NCBI GenBank assembly: GCA_022605425.2
Contig: CM061248.1
Location: forward strand, 1,240,001-1,304,000
DNA: 64,000 nt
From: Hamiltosporidium tvaerminnensis
Lineage: Eukaryota; Microsporidia; Dubosqiidae
Direction: 5' to 3'
Shown piece by piece: positions 1-12,630 of the stretch; positions within the stretch are counted from its first letter, which is position 1, and every line of letters begins with the position of its first letter. The notes beneath the pieces were generated by a model. It was not told the origin of the DNA and made no database searches. It saw nothing but the letters and a program-made list of their open reading frames with translations. A program made the position numbers and the translations under genes.

Positions 1-2149
1 GTATATTACACCTCCAAAATATGATTTTTTCAATTTTCTTTAAATTTGCAATAAATATTAAATCTTTTTCAGATATATTTAATTCAACAATCTCCAATCT
101 TTTTATTTGATATTCCTGTAAAACACAAAACAACACCTGAAAAAAAGTATTTTCACAATTAATTCTAAAAATAATTACTTCTTTTAGATTCAATAAATTA
201 CTAAATGCTTTTACAGTTGAACTATCGATAGCAAACTCGACAAAATAAAGTTTCTTTATACTGGTCAGATAATAGTTGCGAAATAAGATTTTAAAAGAGT
301 TTGAAGGTAATTTGTACCTAACATATCTATATTGAGGGTTGTAAAATCATATTTTTTCTTATTTGCTAAAATTTTTAATGAATCAATCATTTCATTTATA
401 TCCCAAAGATATAATTCTATATTATAAAAACTTTGATTTACAAAACTTTTTAACTTCAAAGAATTGTATTTTAGAAACTAAATTTTCTTGAATATCTATT
501 GTCATATCTATTAACATAAATATGGTAAAAATACTTATGCAGATATTTGACGAGAATCTAAAATATTTAATCAATTCGTTTCTAATACAGTTTCCCTTTT
601 AATATATATATTTGAAAAAATTATTTCCAAGCTTTCTAGCCCGTTTAATATTTAAAATATCTCTTAGAAATCAGATTTTATTTCTGAAAATGAAATTTCA
701 ATACACTTTATATTTTCTTCTAAATTGTTTTTCGGGCTATAAAAAACTGTTTCTCATTTAATTTTTCTAAAGTAATTGAAATATTATTAAAAACCCTTTG
801 TACATATAAAAACACTTGACTTGAAGATTATTATTCTTCCTTGAAAATATTCGATGATTCTAAATTTATCTTTAAAGTTATTTTCATTAATTAACTTTAA
901 ATAGAAATATTCATTTCTTTTTGTGTGTTTTTAATTTTTCTTGATAGATTTTTCGATAGAACATTGTTGATATGTATGCTCCAGCTTTTTATTATGTTAT
1001 CAAATATATTCAAATTCCCTTCTTTTATTTCATGAACTTCATATCTTTCATAGTTATTGTTTTCATAAAACATAAATTCCTATATTTACTTAAATTCTTT
1101 GTAAAGGTGAAAATTGTATCTATTTCAGATTTTATAAAAACAATCTTTTTTAAATTTAAGAAATTTAAATTTGCATTTAGAGAACAATTGACGGCATTAA
1201 ATATGTAACACTTAAAGAATACAATCTCATCAATCTTTTTTTTATATTTTCCAAAATAAAATAAAAACTCTTCGAATTCATTTTGTCTATATTATGAATG
1301 TGTAAATACGTTAGATGTAATGTATTTTTAAACAATATAAATAAACTTCGGCTTTTTTGATGCACAGAAAAATTTTTTTAAAAAAATATGTCGTGTTTAG
1401 CATTTATTACTAACGTATGTTTTTTATCTTCCGTAAATAACCCTTTATGTTTATCAGAAATATAATATCATGTTCTTTTGAAAAAAACAAAAAATTGGAA
1501 TTTTTTTCGATAATCACTAGTTCGAAATATCCTTGTGATATTTTTTTAAATAAATCATGTGAAAAATAATCTTGCTTTGAAAAATGAAGCAAAACCTTTT
1601 CAATATCGAAATTTATCATTTCATTTGATTCCATTAAAGAACACCAAATATTTTTTACCGCATTCCTCAATTTATTATCATATTTGACTCTAAAATATTC
1701 TAAAAAATACAATATTCTTTAAAACTTTTCAATTGTCATTTTATGTACCGGTAAATAATATGAAATTATAAACTCATAGAATATTATAACATCAGACTTC
1801 TTTATGTGATGACAGAGATATATTTCTATATTATTGTTCATATTGTTAAACTTTTCGAATATATCAAACTTAAGACCAATTCTCTCAATAAATTCTATAT
1901 AATACTGTTCATATTCCTATTTTCATTTAAAATGAACATTTTTTGTAAAAAGTTTTTTTCGTCCTTTTCAATCATATCATATCTTTTGATTTGACATAGA
2001 CATTCGGGTTTAAGTTCATTATTAATTGAAGTTAAGTCCGACTCTTCATTATCATTTACAACATGAAATATCACATCTCTTTCACTTGAATGGTAGATAA
2101 AAATAAAAATCAATGGTTTATAGAATATCATTATGTTACTAAAGCACAT
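1..2149 (-). pseudogene. LRR-like multigene family member, broken (copy 1, cut by window edge)
   Basis: Reading on the minus strand from an ATG at 2149, three conserved stretches (about 2149-1895, 1712-1410 and 1365-1177) match, in order, the plus-strand gene at 6150-8465. Examples are YKPLIF.FIY near the start, YFLEYFRVKYDNKLRNA and HFSKQDYFS in the middle, and YLHI.N further on. The stretches lie in different frames separated by stops, so the gene is broken. Short leucine-spaced motifs downstream suggest a leucine-rich-repeat-like solenoid; the family function is unknown. The 3' end lies beyond position 1. The 265-459 minus ORF is probably a remnant of the same gene. No CCC motif precedes the start. 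Confidence 0.65.
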
Positions 2150-2690
2150 TTAAAATTTCATAAATTTTAGAATCAATTCCGTATTTATAGTTTTAAAACC
2201 AATTTACTATTTTGGTTCTTATTAAAATAATTTACACTTAATTCACTAAGAACTAGGTAGCTGTTTATCAAATAGCCTTTTTTTATAATTTTTTAAAATA
2301 TTTAAGAAACTATTAGCACCTTGCTTAGATTAAATAAAAGCAAACATAACTGTTGCTAAATATCAAAATTTATTAATACGACTACATTATTTGAAAATAT
2401 CAGAAGATTTTTTTTGATGTTCGATCGTACTGTGTAATTTAAAAAACAAAGAATTGACTGTTCTTTAGATTTTAGTTAAGCTTTATATTGCTAATTTGAA
2501 AAAAATTAGATTCTTTTATTTCTTCTAGAGTTTCTCTCAATAAAACACCCAAAACCTAGATTATTCTTAGATCAGAACAATTTAGCATTGACTGATAGTC
2601 TTTTGTTTCGTCTGTGTACTTTATTACAAATAATGCAATAAAAAAGTCAAAAAAACCGTTTTTAAATGTAAGAATTACATTGTAATTCTC
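1..2690. repeat. Left arm of a large inverted duplication
   Basis: The reverse complement of this segment aligns by eye with about 5645-8465, both in the coding remnants and in roughly 500 bases of non-coding DNA upstream of them. Shared anchors upstream of the start include TGAGAGAAA.TCTAG, AATATAAAGCTTA.CTAAAAT, GATCGAACATCAAAA-like text and TTTGTAATAAAGT.CACA. The similarity fades close to 2690, where a ~200-bp repeat copy begins. Many small indels and substitutions show that the duplication is not recent. Confidence 0.65.
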
Positions 2691-2895
2691 AATGGACAAC
2701 CACATTAAAGACTTCTAGTAAGTAATGAGTGTGTGAAATTGTTGTGAAAATCATTGTTGAAATTTTGGTAGGATATAAACCAAATAGAATCTATAGGCCA
2801 ATCCCCCATAATCCCGGGTTACATTAAATTGAAAGAAGCAATTGGAAATTTTTCATTTAGTATCCTAGACACCGAGAGGTAAAAGAGGAATGGAA
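2691..2895 (+). repeat. Divergent short copy of the ~730-bp repeat family (subfamily with alternative 3' end)
   Basis: The start (GGACAACCACATTAAAGACTT, then AATGAGTGTGTGAAATTG and TTTTGGTAGGATATAAACC) matches the first ~120 bases of the intact copies at 29520 and 47311. The rest does not match their middle. It ends in CCGAGAGGTAAAAGAGGAATGG, then AATAAGTAAG, which recurs at the end of the short copy near 15990-16205. Confidence 0.55.
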
Positions 2896-3956
2896 TAAGT
2901 AAGTATTCTCAATGGGTATGATTGAAAATCTTCAAAAAAAATTTTAAAAAAAAATCGAACCCATTACTCATATGTGAGTCTACCTATATAAAGAACTAAC
3001 AAGATATTTTTTTCCACCTAAATTTATTTAATGTCGTAATACTATTGGTCCCCTTAATTCATAGGAATTTTTTTCCAACGAATAGAAACCATTAAATATG
3101 GGTTTGAAAAAAAGCTTTTTTTATTTTTCCTAATGAACTTATTTTTTGGATGTTCTAAATAGAAAAGTTTCAAAGAAAGTTTACAATTTTGAATACAAAA
3201 ATGAACTAAAGTCAATAAATTAAAGTAAAATTTTTTATTCTTTTTACAACCTGTTTTTTAAACAAATACTATTTTATCGTTACCATGTTGTTATTATGAA
3301 TATAAGAAGGTTCAAATATTTTCCTCTTAAAACGTTTCGTATGTATTTTCTTAGTCAAAAATACTTTTTGTTCTTTTTATAGGTGTTTATGTATTACCTA
3401 AATTGAAAGCCAATTATTTGCTCTTCTCTGTTTTTTTTTTCACAATTACTTTGCACTGGAAAAGGGGTTTAAATGAAATAAGCAGAAATCCATAATACAT
3501 ATAAAGATAACCTGAAATAAATAACTTATTCGCCCAAATGATTACAATAGATCTAAAACATCTTTTTATAGTTGTTTTCTTAATTTTTTTGCTTGATTCC
3601 GATAAATAAACAATGTAAAAATATAAAAAATATGATGAAAATATAACTAAAAAAATGCAAAAGGAAGAATAGAAAAGGAATATAAGCAGAAAAATACTGC
3701 CTTAAAATGTGTATTTTTAGTGTACAAAAACGTTGTAATGATTTTCTTCATTTCTTTTTCTGAAAAAAAATCTTATATATAAAGAGAAAGATATGATTGC
3801 GAAATTAAATGTGCTATTTCAATCCATATACGTCAAAAAATAAACGTAGTTGTATTTTGTGATTATATTTAACGATTTTTTGAAATATACATTTGGTATA
3901 GGGGGTATAAGCACATTAAAATTATCTTTTTATCACAGTATGTTATAAAAGTAAGT
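2896..3956. other. AT-rich stretch without a supported gene
   Basis: No reading frame of credible length and no recognisable repeat was found here. It consists of A/T-rich sequence with poly-T and poly-A runs, between two repeat-family copies in the spacer of the inverted duplication. Confidence 0.5.
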
Positions 3957-4790
3957 AAAATAATCTTTGAATTTCGGTGGGATAAAGCCAGGTAGAATTT
4001 TCGGTATTTTTGTGAAAATTTGTACAAGAAGATGTTTGTTTAAAAAAGAAGAAGTTTTCTACAAAGAAATTGTTTATTTAACCAGATTACATACCGCGGC
4101 TAACCTTATAGGCATTTTCTATTGTAAAGCAAGGAACCCTAGTCTTGCTTACTCGGGCCGAATGACACACGTCAGGGAGATATAAAAATAAAAGATTTGA
4201 CCTTGAGACAGCAAAGTAGCTTCACTCGTGTTATGGCATGTGTAACATCTAGTTAAAACTAATGTGAGTCCCGAATATTTATCTTATGTGGAAATAAATC
4301 TAGTCCAGAAGTTGGAATAAGTGGACATGTTCTGGTCTATGTGAAGGTTTGTGTGAGTGTGGAAGGGGGGGGGGGGGGGTTCAATCTGTGATTACGCCCT
4401 AGGAGCGAATATTAACCACTTCTGTGATCAACTTCATGAAAAAATGTGCCAAAAAAGTCCCTCGGATTTTTACTAAAATATTTATCTTGACCATCCGTAA
4501 GATTTTCTCGAAGATGTTTCAAGCAAATCATTGTGAGGGAAATAGTTGTCCTAAATGTAGTAAGAAAAATCACTGCTTGGCCGAACTGTATTCGGGTAAC
4601 TCGCATAAATGGTAACGAAACTTTATAATTTTAAACTATTTAATAATTAAAGACTTGTAGATAAAAATCTTTTTGTAGTGGGTATCTTCGGATGTATAAA
4701 TTAAGTATTAAATGAGTACTTATTTATGTTAAACCTGAAACCCCTGCATTTCATGAAAATAAAATAACATTTTCCGCTGTTCTAATAAGA
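3957..4790 (+). repeat. Degenerate copy of the ~730-bp repeat family, with internal poly-G run
   Basis: The ORF at 3967-4185 matches the conserved repeat ORF (GGIKP..IFG, YLTRLHTAA, then a KARNPSLAYSG-like end against KPSPAHSG). Downstream, AAACCT.AAACCCCTGCATTTCATGAAAA near 4730 matches the 3' part of intact copies. The first ~50 bases of the intact element are missing. A run of 15 G at 4365-4379 sits where intact copies have a G-rich GGGGGAGCCCAGGGGGGC tract. Confidence 0.6.
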
Positions 4791-5644
4791 ACTCATATTT
4801 TTAAAATTGAACATTTAGTATTAAGATATAAAACCGATGAAATCAAATAGATTCGCTGAGTCTTTTTTGGCCAGATAAATTAATTTACAGACCATGTTGA
4901 TCCTTAATAAAAATTAAAATTAAAGAAACAAAAGTATCTTATTATAATATCATATACTTCTTGTAAGCTCTTTATGTAATCTTTAAAAATCTTCTTTGGG
5001 GTTTTTTAAAATTTTCAACTTTTTTTAGTTTCTATTAGATTAATTTTCGTAACAAAATGATCCATTCATTCCAAAAAAATTACTTAGATAGAGAGACATA
5101 GAATTTTTGAGCTGCACTTACGCAGAAACTTATACTGAAGATCCAAATATTTTCAAAAAGAATATGGTATTAATATAAGAAATGTTTTATGTTACAATGA
5201 GTTGCTATCGAAAATATTTTTTTATTTTATTTTTAGATGTTCTAATACATTTTTTTGATTTTTTTGGTAGTTTCTAATCGTATGTTACCTTTAATTTCAC
5301 CTGAAGATTTTCGAAACGCTAATAAACGCATTTAAAAATCAAATTAACATGAACAAATTTTTACTTCTCGAATACATGCACCTAATAACACTTAAAATCT
5401 TGCAAATATGAATAAGCTCAAGAGATGTAATCAGTGAAGTTTACAAGTTTATAATGTATGCATCTGTTTGCGTATGAAAAAACACTTATAATATAGAATA
5501 AAAAAGGGGGAATCCAAACCAAAAAAATGAGTCACTATAACAAAAAATGAAATTAAAATTTGCTTTAAAAATATATTTGGTGTATTTTTTATTGACTTAT
5601 TTTATTCATTTGTTAAATTTACGTTTTGCGAGCAAAAAATAGAT
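4791..5644. other. AT-rich spacer, nothing recognised
   Basis: No credible ORF, no family repeat and no RNA gene could be seen between the degenerate repeat and the right arm of the inverted duplication. Confidence 0.45.
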
Positions 5645-8465
5645 AATCTTACATTTAATAACTGTTTTTTTAGTTTTTATATAAATTTATTTGTAATAAA
5701 GTTCACAAGAACAGAAATATCTGTCAATCAATGAAATATCATTCTGATGTTAAGAATATATTAATTTTGTTATTTTTCTTGAGAGAAATTCTAGTAAGGT
5801 AAATGAATCTAAAGTTTTAAGTAATTAGTAATATAAAGCTTAGCTAAAATGTAAAGAACTGTCAATAATTTCTTTCAACTACAAAGAACAATCGAACATC
5901 AAAAGAAATATTTTTATATTTTCAAAAGATTTAGTCATATTTAATATAATTTTATATTTGGAAATTCTAACACTTGTTTATACTATTAGCCTTTCAGTTT
6001 TTTATAATTATACAATATTTTATAGAATTTTAATAAATAATGATATATGGATTCATTCTTTTTGAAAGATTCTTAGAATTTTTTTAACTAAAAACTAAAG
6101 TAGTAAATTGATTTGAAAAATATAAATACGGATTTTTTTTTCAAAATTTATGAAATTTAATCTGTGCTTCCATCTCATAACGTTATTATACAAACCACTT
6201 ATTTTTGTGTTTATCTATTATTTGATTGAAAGAGATATTATACTTAATGTTGTAAATGAAAATGAAGAGTCTTTCATAGCTCCAATTATAAAAAAAATGA
6301 AACTCGAATGTCTATGTCAAATCAAAAGAGATAAGGCTAATGCAAATTACGAAAAAAACTGTTTGGAAAGAATGTATGTCAGAGATTCAAATAGGCAATA
6401 TGAACAGTATTATATAGAATTTATTGAGAGAATTGGTCTTAAGTTTATTATATTTGAAAAATTTAACAAAATGAATAATAATATAGAAATATATCTCTGT
6501 CATCATATAAAGAAGTCTGATTTTGTAATATTCTATGAGTTTTTAATTTCATATTATTTACCGGTATATAAAATGACAATTGAGAAGTTTTACACAGTAT
6601 TGTATTTTTTAGAATATTTTAGAGTCAAGTATGATAATAAATTGAGGAATGCGATAAAAATAATTTGGTTTTCTTTGGTGAAATCTAATGAAATGATAAA
6701 TTTTAATATTGAAAAGGTATCGTTGCATTTTTCAAAGCAAGACTATTTTTCATATGATTTATTCAAAAAAAATTCACAGGGATATTTTGAACTAGTGAAT
6801 TACAAACTGGAGAAAACGAATTATTTTTCAAAAAAGAAGATGAATATAGTATTCTTAATGAATTTGGAAGTTTGTATACTGAAGATAGAAAATATATGTT
6901 AGTAATAGACAGCAGATTTAATTCATTTTTCGACAAAAAGGTTACTAGAAATCATAAAGGTCAAAGTATGTTTTTAATGTTTCTAAATACAGTAGATATA
7001 AAATATTTGCATATAAATAATTTGGAAAAAAACGAATTCGAAGAGTTTTTGTTTTATTTTGAAAAATATAAAAAAAAAGATTGATGAGATTGTATTCAAA
7101 AAATGTTACATATCTGATGAAGTCATTTGTTCCCTAAATGCAAATATAAATTTAGAAAATTTAGAAAAGATTGTTTTTCTAAAATCTAAAATTGATACAA
7201 GTCTTATTTTTTCTGATTTTTTAATCAAAATTAACGAGTTTTTATTTTATGAATACAGTCATTCAGAAAGCCTATATAAAGTCTCTGAAATCAAAGAAGG
7301 AAATTTTAATATGGTTGAAAACCTAATTAAAAATGAAAAACATCCATATCAAAAATCAAACCTACAAGAATCAATTCGTGAAAATAATAAAATGTCAAGA
7401 ACAAATAAAAAGTTTTATTTTAAGTTATTTAGCAAAGATAAATTTAAGAATAAAGTTAAAATCTGTGAATCTCTATGTGCAGCCTCTTATAATCTCAAAT
7501 TCAAGTGTTTTTATGAATATAACGGGTGTTTAATTAATGTTTCAATTGATTTAGAAAGCTTGCATTTAAAACAATTTACAATCAGAGATACAATTACAGA
7601 AAACAATATTAAGAAAATTGTAATTAGTATTTCAAAAATGACCTCTGGTTTTCTGAAAGATCTTCTTAATATTAATGGGCTAGAAAGCTTAGAATTATAT
7701 AATGCAGATATATTAGAGATCAATGAAACTTACATAAACGATTCAATCAAATATTTTAGTTTTCAGCTTAAACCGGGTAATAATTTAAAAATATTTTTTA
7801 AATTAATAGATATGATGATAGGTCTACAAGAAATATCATTCATATCGTTCAATAACTTAACCCTTAACCGTTCTGCGAATCAATTTTTTTCAATGACAGA
7901 ATTGCATCTTTTTAATATGGATAAGATGATGATTTCATAAGACTTTCAGAAAATTCTATAAATTTGAACTTTACAGCTTCTAAAAAGATATGTTGGATTC
8001 TGAAGATTCTTCATATTCACTTAAGTTTTTATTAAAAAATTCTGATTTAAGCAGTATTGAAAATCTATCTCTAAATGATTTTTCTGTGGATGAATCGTAT
8101 TCAGAAGTCTTAAGTAATTTTTCAATTTAAAAGAATTAGATATTTATAGAATGAATTTTCAGAATATATTTTTTTCGGATCTTTTTTGTGCAGCCCAAGA
8201 ATATAAAATTAAAAAATGTTTGCTCGAATATGTTGATTATTCGAAAAAGATTTGATTTTTTTTACAAATTTAAAGAAAATTAAAGAACTCACGTTTTCTA
8301 ATAGTACAATTTATATGAGTCTTACGTTAATATAGATATTTTGTTTGTGAATAAATATTATATCAAACTCAAATGTCATGAAGTATATGATATCTTATCC
8401 ATAGAGACAATCAAAATTATAAGAAAAGCATTTAAGCCGAAATATGTCGAAATAAAGTCGCGTTA
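5645..8465. repeat. Right arm of the large inverted duplication
   Basis: This is the counterpart, in opposite orientation, of 1-2690. Non-coding similarity begins near CTTACATTTAATAACTG at about 5650 and continues into the broken LRR-like gene that starts at 6150. The spacer between the arms is about 2.95 kb. Confidence 0.65.
6150..8465 (+). pseudogene. LRR-like multigene family member, broken (copy 2)
   Basis: An ATG at 6150 opens a 250-codon frame that begins with a hydrophobic segment (LITLLYKPLIFVFIYYLIE), possibly a signal or membrane anchor. The reading then shifts frame near 6880 and again in an A-run near 7070, and continues to 7940. Beyond the stop at 7940, leucine-rich fragments (IENLSLNDFSVDES) continue in other frames to about 8465. 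Segments such as LLNINGLESLELYNADILEI and MTELHLFNMDKMM have LRR-like spacing. Restored on paper, the reading would be roughly 700-770 codons, the same layout as copy 1. Function unknown. Least likely is that the three frames are separate real genes, since copy 1 shares the same order. Confidence 0.65.
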
Positions 8466-9289
8466 GGTTTTTTATATATAAATAAAGTCTTATTTATTAT
8501 AATTATATTTAAATTCTTAGTCACAAATTTTCGATACATTCAATTATTTTTTGCTACTGGCTTTTATTTCGAGTTCCCCAGCAAAAATCAGAAGTACATA
8601 CACTGAATATATCAATATTATGATTTTGAATAGTTTTAAAGGTTGTTATTTTGCTTAGAAAAAGATTGTAATTCAATTTGAATAGAAATTAAACCTGTAT
8701 TTAGGTGTTTCCCTAGAGATTTTATTTGAGATGGAAAAGTTGTCAGCTCAACATAAACCTTTATTTTTCGAATGAAAAGAAGATTAATGGCCTAGCATAA
8801 AAACAGCCGATCCGGAAAAATCTCCGATATCCTGACCAATAATCATTAGCAGAAATTAGAATATGTATTTTTTTCTAAGTTATAAAAATATAAATTTTAG
8901 ATAATTAAATAGTAGAACAAGGATAATTACATTAGAAAAATATCGCCTTATATAATAATATATAGATTTTATGTGGCAATACATGTTTATATTTTCGGTA
9001 GAATTACAACTTCATAATATTTTCGGTCGTTCTATGGAAAATATAATATAGGAAAAGGTGTCAGTCAAATATTTGCATTTTTTCTGACAAACTAGCCGAA
9101 TTTTTACAAACCTAGATTTAAAGCCACGATTTATCTTTTGATAATCGCAAACTACAAGTATAAGAAACTAGTTTTGCTCAATCGATTTGAAGACTAGGTA
9201 TTCTAGCATACGAATTTATCTCATTTAAAGGACCAATTGTGCAATGTAATAAGACTCACATATTAATAGGACTATTCTACGTCTAGAAA
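8466..9289. other. AT-rich stretch without a supported gene
   Basis: There is no ORF above about 60 codons and no recognised repeat. It separates the broken LRR-like gene from a decayed repeat copy. Confidence 0.45.
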
Positions 9290-9430
9290 GATCTCATAAA
9301 AGTATCTGAGATTAAGCTTTGCCAGAGCAGTATGCGGTTCGAAAATTTTATAGTCGATGGAAGCTGCTGGCATAGGAAGAAGCGCCAAAAAGCGGGTCCG
9401 ATGTCGAGTACCATGATAGGTAATAAACAA
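9290..9430 (+). repeat. Highly diverged partial copy of the ~730-bp repeat family
   Basis: This GC-richer island aligns with the 3' half of intact copies: GTATCTGAGAT against GTCTCTGAAAT, then GCGGTTCG against GGGTTCAG, then GCTGCTGGCATAG against AATGCTGCATAG, then a GC tract ending in CCATG. The match is approximate and several short gaps are needed. Confidence 0.35.
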
Positions 9431-10997
9431 TAACAAGTTTTAAGTATCTTTCTTGCCTTATATTGTTTTTTACAAGTTCTTCAGACGGGATTTTTGCGAA
9501 ATCTAGTATCAAATATGAGAGGGATCAATTGCTTAATTAACAACACCTCATGTTAACTCAAAACTGCAGTAATACAATGAAAATAGATTATAAATGCAAA
9601 TCTTTGAAAATTTGAGATTTCTCACTAAATTTCAGAGGCTTTCTTTGGATAAAACATAAATGTATTTTTTAATATTCAAGATAAGGGGATCTTTATGCTT
9701 TTTCTTGCAATTAACGATGATGAGAATTATTAATAAATCATTAAAAGGTTTCGAAAACCTCTATTTAATATATTTTTTGCCTCATGTTTTTATAAAAGGA
9801 ATCTTTTTTTATAAAATTTACTAAATTTAACCTAAACATGTTTTTTATTTAGATCTTTGTGTTTTATTTGCTTCATGAAGCTTTTAAAAATTTGTTAATT
9901 TTTCTAAAATACTCAAATGTGTTATAATCCGTTAACATTTAGAAATATAGACTAAAATGAAGCAAGCATATACTCTTTGCCTCATACACACTATCATATA
10001 AATTTATATATGGTTTTTATCGTTATCATTTTATTATGACGTCTTTTAATTTTATACGCTAGATACCTGCTATGATTGCTAGCATCTTTATATTAAAATT
10101 TTATTTGTTTTAGAACTAAAAAGATCAAGCTTTAAACACCAAAATGAATGGAAGCAATACATTATAATGCTAAATTCTTTTGTGCTCAAAAAAACATGTT
10201 TTATGATATTTAGCCACAATCAGGCTGTATCCACCAAAACTTATGCTATGTGTGAGAGAATTTGGTTTCAAATAAACTCAAAAATAACGCAAAAGCAGTA
10301 AACCCACAATTATGGAAAATTAATACCCTTTTTGCAGCTTTAGATATATGTTTTTCGCAATATATTACGTTTCTAGCTACTTATTCACATGATATAATTA
10401 AAATCTAAATAGTTTAATATTATTTTTGCGCTTCGCTTGATAATTTGATTATGACATAGGCATTGTGAAATTAGAGCAAATACTTCGAATTTATTCCAAC
10501 GGTAACGATGTAATCGAAATATTTATGATTCGTTTTTAACAAAAAAAATACTTACTTATGAGTTGCTTTTTAATCTACACTTTCTTAAAAACTTTACTCG
10601 ATAAAATTATGAAGAAAAGCATGTTTGAGATTTTCCAATTTTTAATATTTTCTATAATTAATTGTCACGGTCCTTAGTGCCCTCGATATTTCCAATACAG
10701 TTTACTTATCGATAAACCCCTTTATATATAATCAATATTGTTACTTGTATTATATTTCTATTCTAGAATTTCCAAGTTATTTCGTATCTAGTCTAGCTTC
10801 TATTGCTCCTATAATATTTGTATATGAATATGGTGGGGTTATAATCCTGCATTTAAGCCATTAACACGCAATATATACCAATAATATCAATGCGAAGTTT
10901 TACGCTTGCTATTGTTTGATATTATAGACTTAGTAAATGTTTTAAAATGTAATAACATGTTATAAGGAAACAATTTCTGTGCAAATTACTCTTAACA
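9431..10997. other. AT-rich stretch without a supported gene
   Basis: No ORF of credible length, repeat copy or RNA gene was recognised in this 1.5-kb interval. Confidence 0.45.
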
Positions 10998-12251
10998 ATG
11001 AATAAATTTACAAAAATAATATTTTTCTTTAATTCCTATTTTTTTGATTTTTGGTTTACTATTAGCAAAAAAATAATCATGGGAATGCCAAGGGATTGTA
11101 ATTGGCCAAAACAAGGAAGAAAAAGATATTTTAGTGACTTTTTGAAGACTGCTCAGTATTCAGCTAACATCACTAAACAACAAAAAAGCCTTTTAAGAAG
11201 AAAGTCAAATCAATTCAAAATGCTTGGAGACGATCTTTACTTCGAAAAGCCTGAAAGAATCCCGAAGGTTGTTTTTGAATTCGAAGAGATTCTAATTCGA
11301 CATATTACTGAGACAGAATATTCTGTAGCGCATTGTGGGATTAATAAAATGATCGCATTAATTAGTGAAAAATATTATAGAATTCCTAAGGCATGCATAA
11401 TTGAATCTGTAAAAGCATGTGAAGCATGCAGTAAATTCAATAATTTGAAAACAATTTAGCCAATTTATATAAACAATATTGCAAAAAAGTATGATTTATT
11501 TATGATCGATCTTGTAGATCTTAGAAGATACGCTGATCAAAATGAAGGGTGTTGTTATATTGTAAACGTAATCGACACTTGTAAAAAACATCCAAAGGGG
11601 TTTAAGCTTATTAACAAGACTTCACAGTCGTAAAAGATTCATTAAAACTTCATTAATAATTTTGTCTTACAGTAGCGATTCGATCTATAAAGGTAAAGAA
11701 TTTAAAAATGAATTGCTGGAAAATACTTAACTGCTCTTAAAATTCAAATAATATATGGCACCACATAATCCAAAGACACAGCGGCAAATTGAACAAATGA
11801 ATCAAGCATTAAAAGATAGTTAAACAAAAAAATTATATGTTACTGGTACAAAAAGATGGATCGGTCTTCAAATTTATGTTATATACGCTTTTTATAGAAC
11901 AATCCATGATGCCTCAAATAAATCATCATTTCAACATTTTAATGGTCAACCTGGATTTATAATCTTCTTTCTGGTAGTATAGTGACGGAGGAACTAAAAT
12001 ATAATTTAGTATTTGTTGACGAAATTAGTTCTAATGTATTAACATCAAGAAAAAATGATCCAGAATATACACAGAGGAATTTAGAGATTGCCTCTGAATT
12101 ATATAATGAATTCAATGAGCCTATATATCTTGCATCACCTTCAACAACTACAGCTTCTGAAATTGATAAGAATATAGAAAATAATACGAAAGTATGCAAA
12201 AATTTTGCGAAAATATTAAAAAAGAATTATAGAAATATAAGAATCAAATAG
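10998..12251 (+). pseudogene. Decayed DDE integrase / retroelement-type transposase
   Basis: The 153-codon ORF at 10998-11459 contains an integrase H2C2 zinc-binding region: RHITETEYSVAHCGINKM, then about 25 residues later CEACSKF. After its stop, other frames carry the catalytic core in order: YDLFMIDLVDLRRYAD (first Asp region), NVIDTCKKHPKGF, then GKEFKNELLEN where the second Asp is expected, then KTQRQIEQMNQALKDS with the Glu, and KRWIGLQIYVIYAFYRTIHDA. A further ORF at 11982-12251 gives the C-terminal part. This layout fits Ty3/gypsy-type or GIN/KRBA2-like integrases. Several stops and frameshifts make it non-functional. No LTRs or reverse transcriptase were seen next to it. Confidence 0.75.
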
Positions 12252-12515
12252 AACAATAAGAATTCTTATTATACGTAGTAAAGTTTTGATAAAAAAAGGA
12301 TTTTGATATAAATACAAAGACTAAACGCGATTCGTTTGAGTTTTTTTATGATGATTCTGTCTTTACAGTAACAAATATTTTTATTACTACTATGTCAGAA
12401 TTATAAAACGTTAATGCTAAAAAAAGAACTGTTTAAAAAGCGTAATAAAGCGGATTTAATTTTTTTTTTCTTTTTTTTTTAAATATGTATTATTTTTACA
12501 ATAAGAAATGTCAAG
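12252..12515. other. Short gap with poly-T tracts
   Basis: The interval contains a T-rich run near 12462-12480 and no coding sequence that can be supported. It may include the end of the decayed integrase element. Confidence 0.35.
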
Positions 12516-12630
12516 ATTTTATTTAATAAAATTCTGGGTTAAAATATTTTTACCATTTTTATCTGTTTTCTTCTACCTCTTTAACCACTTCTGTCTCTTC
12601 TTCCAAATCCGACTATTCATTAGAAATGTT
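12516..12630 (-). mobile_element. 3' stub of the REL-endonuclease LINE, 5'-truncated
   Basis: The plus strand reads TTTATTTAATAAAATTCTGG followed by a poly-T/ACC region and the complement of the LINE C-terminal codons (acidic tail, EEETKVV.E). It matches the last ~110 bases of the LINE copies that end at 36818 and 57281. It is a typical product of aborted target-primed reverse transcription. Confidence 0.8.

Noticed and set aside
972-1208. Plus-strand 78-codon ORF
   Set aside because: It lies on the opposite strand of the broken LRR-like gene and has only low-complexity hydrophobic content.
9325-9350. B-box-like GGTTCGAAAAT, as for a tRNA or SINE
   Set aside because: No A box at suitable distance and no acceptor stem; the segment aligns better with the ~730-bp repeat family.
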